NCBI GenBank assembly: GCA_030533445.1
Contig: CM060065.1
Location: forward strand, 7,688,974-7,752,973
DNA length: 64,000 nt
Origin: Cyprinodon diabolis
Lineage: Eukaryota; Chordata; Actinopteri; Cyprinodontiformes; Cyprinodontidae
Reading direction: 5' to 3'
A program made the position numbers and the translations under genes. Under the pieces are notes generated by a model that saw only the letters and a program-made list of their open reading frames with translations, was not told the DNA's origin and made no database searches. The first letter of the stretch is position 1. Each line of letters begins with the position of its first letter. Positions 21,297-32,900 of this stretch are shown one piece after another.

Positions 21297-21787
21297 CACA
21301 GGTTATCAAATGGTAAATTGCACATTGTACTTTACAAAAGTTGGCTGGGGTGGCTAAGGGATTCTTAGAGGTGGTCACATTAAGATGATGCCTGACCAGT
21401 GACTGTTCCAGAGAATCTATACTGATCAAAATAAACTCGCACAGCATCAATATTTTCCAAATAAATCACTGAAGAGAGACCAGATTTTCATAAGGATCCT
21501 TGTCGATAAAGGATGTTAATACATTTGTTCTGTTTAAATAAATTTATTGTTCTACATAATTTATACATTGAATGCAAAACATTGAATACAATGCTGTTCA
21601 TCTTTAGAGAAGAATCTGATGTGACTGCAGAGACAATCTCTCTTCTAGAAAACCTAAAAACTAACTGATCAAAGAGGCAACATTTTTATTAGTCGTCTTT
21701 ATTTGCTGCATGTGTTGAATGAGTTCTTGCTGCATTTTTGTATTCAGTTGTTGGTTTACATGCCTGTTTAAGATCAAGTGTTTAATC

Positions 21788-22991
21788 TTAAAAGGTATAG
21801 TGGAGGATTTTCTTTTTCCATGTGGATCATCTAAATAAGTGGTTCTCCTAATTGTCAATCATTCTGTTGATATGTTTACATAAGGCTGTCCTACGTGCTC
21901 GTCCCCATTTTCACCTAACCAGCTGAGAAATACCTCCCCCCTCGCACACTGATGAGAAAACACATTGATTTTATGAGCGAAAACGGAGCTTTTAAACATA
22001 TTTTTAATGTTTTCATATTTCTTATGCATGGATGCTTTAAAATGTTGAGACTGGGTAGAAAGATATATTGGAATGAAAACTTGTTTGGAGACACGTTTTA
22101 GTCCACATGCTACAGTCAGTGTCCGAGGAATATATTTCCATTTTCTTAAAGTGCAGCAGGGATCAAATGTAAACAGTGTGGGAGAAAAAACATGGTCCAT
22201 TGATACGGTCAGTTTGATGCAGAGTCTGTGACATGATGAAACTTTCAGAATCTGCTGAACCTGCAATTAATGCTGTGAAGCCTCTTTCTAGAGGACAGCA
22301 GGGAGAACAGTCCATGGTGGGGGGGTGAGAGGTCATTGTTTATGTGATATAACATTTACCGCTTTTGCTATCAACACCATTCTATATCATTTCTAAAACA
22401 CTAAGAATGTGTTTAAAGCCATAGAGAAGTCATAGTTAGATGTCAAATCATTCTGGCTTAAACATTTAAAAACAATGTACTTTTAAGACCATATTGTCCC
22501 AAAATTTCTATTTTAAAAAAAATTCAGTCTTAAAATCTGTTTTTTTATTATTATTATTATTATCTTATGCAGGCCAGTTAGTTATATGTCAGCCTAAACA
22601 CCTAAATTCGGCCAATCATATATCAACCATCATCTGTCAATCAAATGTTTTCGGTCATAGCATCTTGATTCATATGTCGCAGCTAATATACGCAACAGTT
22701 GAAATAAGAATCATTTCCTTTCCCACTGAGTTCCGTCCCAGTGTTCACGGGGATGGACGTCTGTGTCTTCAGCAGGCGTAGAGCTAACAGAACTGGCAGC
22801 GTTGCGAGGCAAGGGCTCAAACATGTACGGCTGGAAGCCTTCTACACCAAACCAAGCTTCTGCCGCCATGGCGTCCTCTTCCACAACATCTTCATCCCCG
22901 CTTTCCTCCTCTAAATAAAAAATGTATGATGGAGGAGACTCTTTTCAAGTGTTTTCAAAAATTTCGTGAAAATCCTCCACTACACCTTTAA
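21788..22991 (-). mobile_element. TTAA-flanked TIR element (~1.2 kb) with P2X7-tail-like ORF
   Basis: Left TTAA plus AAGGTATAGTGGAGGATTTT, right AAAATCCTCCACTACACCT plus TTAA. TTAA duplications fit Kolobok or piggyBac. The minus strand has a short ORF near the right end. The middle has no recognisable domain. Confidence 0.6.
22711..22869 (-). pseudogene. Short ORF with QPYxFEP motif
   Basis: 52 codons from ATG 22869 in a good context (gccATGG) to TGA. Contains AEAWFGVEGFQPYMFEPL and then a Ser-rich acidic stretch; the open frame extends upstream through an acidic EEESGDEDVVEEDA. From memory, QPYxFEP opens fish 'P2X purinoceptor 7-like' proteins encoded by transposons. The Cys-rich domain expected next is not present. 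Confidence 0.4.
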
Positions 22992-23729
22992 TGCAGGACG
23001 TTCCAGAAGATGGTATCACTGCTGCCACCATCAGGCTTTGCAGAGAACTGCTTGTTCCAGCGTTATCGGATCACATCCCAGATTGAACAACAAACCACCT
23101 GGTGTGGGTGACCAGTGATTGCCGTCTAGATCCGCCCATGAGTCTGTGAATATCTGGTCTGTTTGGGATGTACTGGTACTCAAGCAAGAGCAGCACTACT
23201 TCATCATATTTCAGCCGAAATAGGAGTAAAAAAAAAGAAGCTTTTTGTGAAAAATAGGTCTGTGTTAAAAATTAAAATGTTCAAATCTGAATCAGTTCTC
23301 ATTAATTGCTAAAGATAATTTCATAAAAGCAAAGGCTGCGTTCTTACATCGACCATTTGGACCTTTTGGATGTTAATATTATACTAATTGAAATATGCTG
23401 CATAAATACAGAATCCTCTAATTTAGGTAAGATCTTGAAAATGTTTTTTATACCAGTTTAATTATAGGTCATTACAGAAAAAATCGATTCCAAAGCTTGA
23501 GAGTTTTGAAAGGACGATGAAAACCCAGTTTTTAACATCTGTTATTGGACTAAAGTGGGAGAAAATCAGAACGACTAAAAACAGCCCAATTTTCAACAAT
23601 TAATTCTGGATTAAATCAAGACTACAATGGACCGACCAATTTAAGCCTATAGGGGAAATCATTTATTTATTGATTTTTGTCCAGAGAAGGAAAATGAACG
23701 AATAATAACACAGTACAGGGCAGTGCTAA

Positions 23730-24520
23730 AATTAATGAAAGAAGCATGATGTTAAAATAAAGGAAATATGCAAAGAATAACTAAGCTTAACCACTGATGA
23801 AGGGCTTTTTTAGAAGCTTCAGCAGCTCTAATTTGAAGCATTCAGCTGGTTGAGAAGTCTTGATGAAGGCACACCTCCAAATATAGATGGGTCATCATCA
23901 TACCTCAATAAAACAGCAGGGAGCAAAATTGCTGTTTTAGTGTTATCTCTTTACATATGCACTACATGGATTATAACAGCCTAGACTACAGGTGCCTATC
24001 TCTGGCAGTCTATGGGCGAGAGGCGGGTCAACCTGGACAGGTCGCCAGTCTGTCGCAGGACAACACAGAGACATTCACTAAGCACACATTCACACCTAAA
24101 GACACTTTAGAGATGCCCGTTAAGCTTTCAGTAATGTTTTTTGACTGTGGACCAAAGCCAGAGTACCCTGAGATAACGCACACATGCACTGGAAGACCAT
24201 GCACACTCCATGCAGAAAGATGCTGGGTCGGGAATCGAACCCAGGACCTTATTGCTGCAAGGCAACAGAGCTACACACCGGTACACCGTGCAGCCTGTGT
24301 AAATATAGTTTTATAGGAAATTCAAAGGTTCTGCAAACACAAAAATGAGACAAAAAAAAAACAGAAATGAGATGCAACAATGGGATTAAAAATAAAAAAA
24401 TAATCTAAAATACTAATCCTTGTAGGCTTGTAGGAGTAGCTGCAGTGAAAGGTGGAAATACAATATTCTGATGTTCTTGTTTCTGTTATTTCCATAAATC
24501 CTCCATTATTATCCAAAAAT
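23730..24520. repeat. ~800-bp duplicated block, copy 1 (contains L2-like tail, minus)
   Basis: Matches 27215-28320 from gaaagaagcat through tttccataaatcctccatta, including flanks outside the L2-like tail (23985-24300). Either a local segmental duplication or two copies of a composite repeat. Confidence 0.65.
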
Positions 24521-25294
24521 GGACAAATAATGTGTACGCCTGTGGTGCTGATTAAATATAAATGATATGATTCCTGAATTAAAGCAGGACTGCGTAGCTT
24601 TTCCCCACAGTATGAGCTTAATTTGAGATAAATTCAATGATTTTCAGAGCCTGCGTATCAATGCTCCCTCTGTGCGGCTCCTCTCAAACTCTCCTTTGTA
24701 ACTTGAAAGGTTCAGATCCGTCACTAAATGGGTCAGGTGACACAGAACGCCGTCTTATGACATCATGAGCTCCCCTTAAACACCAGAGCTAACTAAGCTA
24801 ACTAGCCTACAGAAGCGTTCTGGTCATCCTTTAATCAAATATATTGATAAAGGATTTAACCCAGAGGGGAACGTTTCCTCGTCTTTAGCAGGAACTCAGT
24901 GACGTCTCGGTCTTCTGGTCCAAAAAGACCAGAACCAGAACACAAAGATTGGTTCTTTAGCGACAGTGCAGTACCGGCTATGACCTTCAGGGGCGCTAAA
25001 CCTGGGGGTTACAGGGCTAGCGCCCCTAGTGGCTGAAACTTTGATGTTGCTGATTTAACCAGAGCTTCAGGGATACATTTGAGCCCAGTACTGAATTTCT
25101 GAAGGAGATTTCTAGAGTTTAACTCCTCCCTTTTAAAATCGTTCCAACCTTCATATCTACCGTTTGCTGGCCGGCTTCCAGGTCTGCTAATGCTAACCTT
25201 TTTTCGTTAGCATTAGATCATTTAACTTCCCAAAGGAAAGCAACAACCTCTGCACGCCTACTGATCCTCTTTGCATCCTCAGATCAACGCCAAG

Positions 25295-25847
25295 CAGAGG
25301 CGGTTCTAGACCAACGGGGTCCAGGGCCCCTTTTATGGCCCCTGTACTGAAGACATAATATATTAAGACATAATATATTAAGAAATTCTAATGATGATAT
25401 GCGCTGGAATAGGCCTTTGGATCTATTTCATTTTTTTTTCTTTAAAATTTCTGTTTTACTAATTATTTAAAAACAATAAGGTGATAGCTTTAGTGGTACT
25501 ACGATAGGATCCCAGTTTTTATCTGCTAAAGGGTTTTTCAAAGCAAATTGCTCTAAATTCTACAGCTGAATTGATCAGTTTTTCTTAAGTTCTAATTCAG
25601 ATTCTATAGAAAACAGTAATTTAACATAAATTAAGTCAAAAATATGTAAAATTCAGAAATTATGAATGTATATTAACCCCAATAAGAAATAGAATTTAAT
25701 TTAGAACCTAATTAAATTGAAATTTCACCTTATGCAGCTATCTTAATATATTTGAATCCCTTGCCGTGTATTTTATTTCATGCTTTGCTGTGCCCCTTTG
25801 AAAACATGATGGCCCCCCCTGGTATATTTGGTCTAGAACCGCCACTG
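25295..25847. mobile_element. hAT-type non-autonomous element (553 bp)
   Basis: TIRs CAGAGGCGGTTCTAGACCA and TGGTCTAGAACCGCCACTG (one mismatch over 19 bp). Flanks acgccaag and acaccaag agree at 7 of 8 bases. AT-rich interior without ORF. Confidence 0.75.
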
Positions 25848-26326
25848 ACACCAAGTCTCTAAAGATTGACCAATGTTAAATTTTGCTTCTTTCTTGTATT
25901 TTTGCCTGAATCTGAGAAACATATTGAGAGAAGAAGTTATTTCTCAGCCTTATAATGGAGCTACTAGGATCACATGACTTCAACCCAATGTTCCTATTGG
26001 ACCAGAATCCTTTTGGACTCATCAAAATGTATAAAACCATAATTTATATACTATTTTCCTCAGTAATAATAATACTTTCATTAACATTCGGGGTTCTGTG
26101 GATATATTGTTGTTTAATATTAAAAGATATGATAATTCTTTTTTTTTTTTTTTAGCTCTGATCTTTTAGCATAAAAAGAAAAAAAAGCCTAATTTTTATT
26201 TCCATTTTATAATTTATTTGTTCATGAAAAGGAAAATGACAATAAAGTTAAACAGCATTGATGACAGTTTTTAACAGCACAGTATTCAAAGCTGTTGTTA
26301 TTAATATTAATTTGATTTGGAGATAG

Positions 26327-26755
26327 TTAGGCCTGCAGTTATCCATTTTTTTAGCAATAAATTAATTTAATGATTTTTTTTTAGATTGATTTATCTAAAA
26401 AGAGATGCTTTAGGTAAAATAAAATGTCTAAATAAACCAACATTTATTGAATATAGAAGAAAAAAAGGACAGAACAGTACAAAACATCTTGAAAAATACC
26501 TTCTCAGATATTTAATTATATAAAGATTAACATAGAAAAAAAATATCTAATGGAAAAATTGTATATATTCAATGATTTAAAATTTTTTACAGTTTGTTTG
26601 TAGAGTTTTCTCTTAATTACTGCTGTAAGTAGGTTGCTTTGCAAGAAAATCATGTCTGTGTACCATTAACTGTAATGATTTAATTTCAATGACCAAATTG
26701 GTTAACGATCATTTAACTATTAATTAATAATGATTTGAGTAATTGTTTCAGCAAT
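26327..26755. repeat. Diverged AT-rich repeat, possibly related to 39706-41121
   Basis: Starts taggcctgcagttatcc, which loosely parallels the tagggctgcaactaacg terminus of the hAT element at 39706. The right end is diverged. Confidence 0.3.
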
Positions 26756-27214
26756 ATATGTAGGATAACTTTGCTTTTATTATCCTTCACAAGCAACAAA
26801 AGACTATTCAGCAGCTCGCAGAGTGGAATAATAGACCAGATCAATGGATGTAAAATATTTGCTGATTACAACAGAATGTGAAAAGGCAGAGTTACAGTTA
26901 CTTATGCAAAGCAAGCAACGGGGGTTAATTTCCCCTTCAAGGCTCAGTGAGGAGGAAGAGGAGAAGACGGGTCGTGCTTTCGAAACGCTGTGGTAATAAC
27001 GGGTTTGCAGTACGTCCGTAGAAACTAAAACCAGAGGATCTGAAATTAATGTCAGTGTAATGAATAGAAAGCTATAAATATGCTTCAAAATGGAAGCTGA
27101 ACAAAAGCAGCTCCAGATAAAATGGAAGTGGAAGTTTAGGATGCAGAGAAAACCGGTTTTATTTAAAAAATATATAACCTGCTCCAGCGAAGGTAAAGGA
27201 CATTATGCTTCTTT

Positions 27215-28320
27215 CATTGATAAATGAAAGAAGCATAATGTTAAAATGGAGGAAATATGCAAAGAATAACTAAGCTTAACCACTGATGAAGGGCTTTTTT
27301 TTTTTTAGAAGCTATAGCCGCTCTAAGTTGAAGCATTCAGCTGGTTGAGAAGTCCTAATGAAGGCACACCTCCAAATATAGATGGATCATTAATATCAGA
27401 TGAAAATGCTGTTTTAGTGTTATCTCTTTTACATATGCACTACATGGATTAACAACCTAGACTGCAGGTGCCTATCTCTGGCAGTCTATGAGTGAAAGGC
27501 GGGTCAACCTGGACAGGTCTGTCGTAGGACAACACAGAGACATTCGCTATGCACACATTCACGCCTAAAGACAATTTAGAGATGCCCGTTAAACTCACAC
27601 TAATGTTTGTGGACTGTGGACAGAAGCCAGAGTACCCTGAGTTAACGCACACATGCACTGGAAGAACATGCACACTGCATGCAGAAAAACCCTGGGTCGG
27701 GAATCGAACCCAGAACCATATTGCTGCAAGTCCACCATGCAGCCTGTGTAAATATGGTTTTATAGCAAATTCAAAAGTTCCTGCAAAGACAGAAATGAGA
27801 CTAAAACCACAAAAAATTAGACGAAAAAACAGAAATGAGACACAAAGCAAAAATTAGGATGATGAAAAACTGAGATCCTTAAATGTTTATAGGAGTAGCT
27901 GCAGTAAAAGGTGGAAATACAAGGTTCTGAGTAGTGTTGCACTGACACCGATACCAGGGGCTCCGATCCAGCAGAGAACCAACAAATGAGGCACTGATAC
28001 CATTTTGAAAGCCAAAAGTTTATTCAACTATTCTCATTCCAGGTAGGCAATAAAACGTTCTACTGGATTCACTTTGTATTTGTCTTTTTCCTGCTTCACA
28101 AAGGTAGGCAGCAGCTTGACAAAGCCATGATGGCAATTATTTTACATCCAATTAAGATGCAGATCTGCATACATACACACACGCACATCAATTCAAACAG
28201 ATGGTGTCGGTATCGGCCAGTACTGCACAGCCAGGTATATTTTTGGCCCCGATACAGATAGCCGACACTAGTTCTGATGTTCTTGTTTCTGTTATTTCCA
28301 TAAATCCTCCATTATCCAGT
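27215..28320. repeat. ~800-bp duplicated block, copy 2, with hAT insertion
   Basis: Second copy of 23730-24520, with an L2-like tail at 27462-27745 (minus). A 339-bp element at 27932-28270 is present only in this copy. Confidence 0.65.
27932..28270. mobile_element. hAT-type element (339 bp), copy 1
   Basis: Starts TAGTGTTGCAC and ends CGACACTA, flanked by gttctgag and gttctgat (7 of 8). The duplicate block at 23730-24520 has the empty site. Related to 49139-49505. Confidence 0.7.
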
Positions 28321-28509
28321 TAACGGTTTATGCCCTAACTTGTGTTAAAAGTAATATTCACTGACAGCTGTGGTTTTTCACACAGCATGTTGAAAAGTTA
28401 ACAGCCACTGGATGCGTCCCAAAGCAGAAGCTGGCTCTTCTAAAGTTTGTTCCTGTTCATTGTTGGAGATCAGGAACTATTAAGTATTTAAAATCATCCA
28501 TATATTCTG

Positions 28510-28930
28510 AAAGCTTGTCAGAGACAGTTGAAAGAACGAGATCCCGGATACAAGCGGCTGAAATGAGCTTTCTCCGCAGGGTGGCTGGGCTCTCCCTTAG
28601 AGATAGGGTGAGGAGCTCGGTCATTTGGGAGAGGCTCAGTGTAGAGCCGGTTCTCCTCCACATGGAGAGGAGTCAGTTGAAGTGGCTCGGACATCTTCTT
28701 CGGATGCCCCCGGACGCCTCCCTCAGGAGGTGTTCCAGGCATGTCCCACTGGGAGGAGGCTCAGGGGACGGCCCAGGACACACTGGAGAGACTATGTCTC
28801 CTAGGGCGCCTAGGGCTTCCCCCAACAGAGCTGGAGGAGCTGTCAGCGGAGAGGGAAGTCTGGGAGTCTCTGCTTAGTCTGCTGCCGCCGCGACCCGGTT
28901 CCGGATCAAGCGGGAGACGACGAGTACGAG
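28510..28930 (+). pseudogene. Non-LTR retrotransposon (LINE) C-terminal fragment
   Basis: Reads MSFLRRVAGLSLRDRVRSS and HMERSQLKWLGHLLRMPPD, then shifts frame near 28740 to ELSAEREVWESLLSLLPPRP. This is the end of a fish LINE reverse-transcriptase ORF, truncated at the 5' side. No complete enzyme domain remains. Confidence 0.75.
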
Positions 28931-28944
28931 TACCTTTGTTGGTT

Positions 28945-29050
28945 CGGTTATTAACACGGACGCAACAGTGACTGCTGCTGCTTAACGTCAACACTTACAA
29001 TGCAAGTAAAATGGGAAACGTTAGCCTTTAGAAGCAAAACCCCATCATGC
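28945..29050. repeat. Short dispersed segment shared with 36965-37020 and 37676-37705
   Basis: The string acacggacgcaacagtgact occurs here and at about 36971. Gttagcctttag followed by gcaaaacccca occurs here and at 37680. In the second place the two parts are separated by the minisatellite. Confidence 0.55.
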
Positions 29051-29429
29051 AACGCAACATTTTTTTGCAAAATATCAGAGGAACATCATAGTTTGGTTTA
29101 AAAAGCATTTTAGTTTTATTATAATTTAGTTTGTTGCAAGGATTTTACTGTTTGAAGAAATAGAAAATGACACCATATGCCAATCATCACAAGGAGGTGC
29201 ATGACAAGGAAGGGCTATATATACTGCATGCATCATTTAGGTAGTTAACACTTTATTACTTCTTGAGCTCCTTCTGTTATTTACTGTCACAGGTAGGAGG
29301 TTCGGAGAGTCAGTGTTGGGGCCGGTATGATTTGGGGCCGGCCCTCGCATACTGAAATAAGGACCGGCCCAGCGGGCAAATGCCCGATATCACAGATTAC
29401 CAGTCCGAGCCTGGCAGTATAGGTTTGAG

Positions 29430-29535
29430 GGGAGTGTTGGCCTAGTGGTTAGAGCAGTGCGCTAGTGTTCTGAGAAGGTTGCAAGTACCAAGTTTGATCC
29501 TCACAGCCTCCACTCTGGGTTCCTGAGCAAAACCC
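29430..29535 (+). mobile_element. tRNA-derived SINE fragment
   Basis: Has an A-box-like tggcctagtggttagagcag and a degenerate B box near ggttgcaagtaccaagtttg. The tRNA-unrelated part is mostly missing. Not a functional tRNA. Confidence 0.55.
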
Positions 29536-29783
29536 TTGAGGCTGATTTATACTCAGAAACCTGGTCGTCTTAGCGTCTAGCAGTGACACAATCAGACGAC
29601 CCCCGCCCCTGCCACACATACTAAACACAGGCACCGCTGATACGCCAATTATTTATGTGGTTATCGAACTTGATCTAATTTTTGGGTGTTTGGAAATGAT
29701 GGATGAATGTTCACACAGAATGTTTAATCAGAAACGTAAATTGTTCTGTTGTTGCTCATTAATTTTGCTTTTTTTTAATGCAG

Positions 29784-29924
29784 GTTGTCCGTCACATTCC
29801 TTTAAAGGATCTGTGCTTCCTTTGGGCTTAACTTTACCACTGACTCCAGTAGGAATGTCCTACTGGGCTGTCGGAGTTTCCCAAGAAACTGGAGAGCCTC
29901 CCAACAACATGGAGCAAACTAACA
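29784..29924 (+). CDS. lrrk1: lrrk1 first coding exon (ATG at 29855)
   Basis: Acceptor ttttttttaatgcag, donor gtgagt. From ATG 29855 it reads [20 protein letters not shown] and then QTN, ending in phase 1 (A) that joins the GC opening the exon at 42676. The order of a YWxVG motif, an acidic/proline stretch, ME-T-N and a TGG motif parallels the mammalian LRRK1 N-terminus. The frame stays open upstream of the ATG to the exon edge, so a start in an earlier exon is not excluded. Confidence 0.8.
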
Positions 29925-32900
29925 GTGAGTCATTTTCCATTCTTTCACTATTCTCTCTAAATTTAGCCGTATGTTTGGCCACAGTAGGAAAGCTTTATGC
30001 CTGACTGCCAGACTGCAATGAAAAACATCCATCAAGTACGTCCAGAAATAAGGCAACTCTAAAGTGAAATGTTTCTGTGTGCAGAGCGACTATAGAACTG
30101 GTTAAATTTAGCACAAGCAGAAGTGAAACCATCAGAGTGAGAATCCTGAACGGTGAGCCTGTTTTAAGCCCTAAACTGAGCACTGAAAGCGTTCTGATGT
30201 TTACTATCAAACAGACTGAATATCATTTAAAAACTGATTTTTAACTAATTAATTAGATGTGTTTGTACCACACAAATTGATTTATTTGAATCATTTGTAA
30301 TGGTTATGGTCTACTCTACAGCTTCAATTATGCGGGTCATTAAAAATCATTAAAAGTCATTAAATTAAAATTTTTTTAATTAAGGATTTCATTGGCATAA
30401 AAAAATAATTAAATGTGATTATCTTGACATTTAAAATGTTTTATTTAAAAAAAGAAATACATTTATAAAAATATTTTGGTCAGATTTATCAGATATAACT
30501 GTTTCTGCGTGTTTGCACGGAATTGTTGATCGTAAAGCCGTATATTCGGAAAAGAAGCTCGAGACGGAGAAAAAGCCAGAGAATGGGAAAACTCAACAAA
30601 AGTGGCTGGAAGCATGGCTGCTGCCTGTAGACGGCAAAGATGATGAAGGATTTTGCAGTGTTTTATATATATATAGATAAATATATATCTATATATATAT
30701 AGATAAATATATATCTATATATATAGAGTTATATATATATCTATATATATATATATCTATATATATATAGATATATATATAGATGTATATAGATATATAT
30801 ACAGGTAAAAGCCAGTAAATTAGAATATTTTGAAAAACTTGATTTATTTCAGTAATTGCATTCAAAAGGTGTAACTTGTACATTATATTTATTCATTGCA
30901 CACAGATTGATGCATTCAAATGTTTATTTCATTTAATTTTGATGATTTGAAGTGGCAACAAATGAAAATCCAAAATTCCGTGTGTCACAAAATTAGAATA
31001 TTATTTAAGGCTAATACAAAAAAGGGATTTTTAGAAATGTTGGCCAACTGAAAAGTATGAAAATGAAAAATATGAGCATGTACAATACTCAATACTTGGT
31101 TGGAGCTCCTTTTGCCTCAATTACTGCATTAATGAGGCGTGGCATGGAGTCGGTGAGTTTCTGGCACTGCTCAGGTGTTATGAGAGCCCAGGTTGCTCTG
31201 ATAGTGGCCTTCAACTCTTCTGCGTTTTTGGGTCTGGCATTCTACATCTTCCTTTTCACAATACCCCACAGATTTTCTATGGGGCTAAGGTCAGGGGAGT
31301 TGGCTGGCCAATTTAGAACAGAAATACCATGGTCCGTAAACCAGGCAGGGGTACATTTTGCGCTATGTGCAGGCGCCAAGTCCTGTTGGAACCTGAAATC
31401 TCCATAGAGCAGGTCAGCAGCAGGAAGCATGAAGTGCTCTAAAACTTGCTGGTAGACGGCAGCGTTGACCCTGGATCTCAGGAAACAGAGTGGACCGACA
31501 CCAGCAGATGACATGGCACCCCAAACCATCACTGATGGTGGAAACTTTACACTAGACTTCAGGCAACGTGGATCCTGTGCCTCTCCTGTCTTCCTCCAAA
31601 CTCTGGGACCTCGATTTCCAAAGGAAATGCAAAATTTGCTTTGGTCAGAAAACATGACTTTGGTCCACTCAGCAGCAGTCCAGCTCTTTTTTTCCTTAGC
31701 CCAGGTGAGGTTTCTTGGTCAACAGTGGCTTGACACGAGTTATGCGGCAGTTGAAACCCATGTCTTTCAAACGTCTCTTGGTGGTGGATCTTGAAGCACT
31801 GGCTCCAGCAGCTGTCCACTCCTTGTGAATCTCCCCCACATTTTTGAATGGGTTTTTTTTCACAATCTTGACTAGGGCGCGGTGATCCCTATCACTTGTT
31901 CACTTTTTCTGACCACAGTTTTTCCTTCCCTTTGCCTCTCTATTAATGTGTTTGGACACAGAGCTCTGAGAACAGCCAGCCTCTTCAGCAATAACCTTTT
32001 GTGTCTTTCCCTCCTTGTGCAATGTGTCGCCTTTTGGACAGCTGTCAAATCTGAAGTCTTCCCCATGTTTGTCTAGGCTTCAGAACTGGACTGAGAGACC
32101 ATTTAAAGCTCTTTGCAGGTGTTTTAAGTTAATCAGCTGATTAGTTTGTGGCACCAGGTGTCTTCAAAATTTAACCCTTACACAATATTCTAATTTTGTG
32201 ACACACGGAATTTTGGATTTTCATTTGTTGCCACTTCAAATCATCAAAATTAAATGAAATAAACATTTGAATGCATCAATCTGTGTGCAATGAATAAATA
32301 TAATGTACAAGTTACACCTTTTGAATGCAATTACTGAAATAAATCAAGTTTTTCAAAATATTCTAATTTACTGGCTTTTACCTGTGTATATATATATATA
32401 TATATATGTATATACATATATATAACTCTTTATAGGGCACTTAGTGAAATACTTTAAAAATCATAATTTCAAGCCAATAATGTTATTGGAATCCAGGACA
32501 AGACCTTATTACCTTTGTAACATTCAAATAATCTGGATATTTTGATGGCAAAAATGAATGTCAGTGTAATAACAAGAAACGCCAACTTGGCCGAATATAT
32601 TAAGAAAAATAACAAATGTGTTTTTATAAGAAATTCATGAAAAGCACTGAGAGAGAAAGACACACTTTTTTTGGTCCAACATAACCTTAGAGGCATTAAT
32701 GTTGATACTGGCACTGACATTTTTTTAGATTATAAACCTAAATATAATAGTTAACGAGGCTTATTAACTTTTTAACTTTACTTTTTAATTTTTCGATTAG
32801 CTTTTTACCTTTTTTCTTGACTTAACTCTTTTTTTCAACTTAATTTCCAGTAGGTAATATATCAATCAAGGGCTCATCTAATTGGTCAAATGCCAAAATA

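Noticed and set aside
27449..27850. 133-codon antisense ORF
   Set aside because: Covers the L2-like tail; the parallel copy at 24 kb has a disrupted version.
28515..28877. Host gene encoding a Leu/Arg-rich protein
   Set aside because: The sequence is the C-terminal part of a fish LINE reverse-transcriptase ORF with a frameshift.
29430..29535. tRNA gene
   Set aside because: Only A- and B-box-like words remain; no cloverleaf can be formed, and it is part of a SINE.
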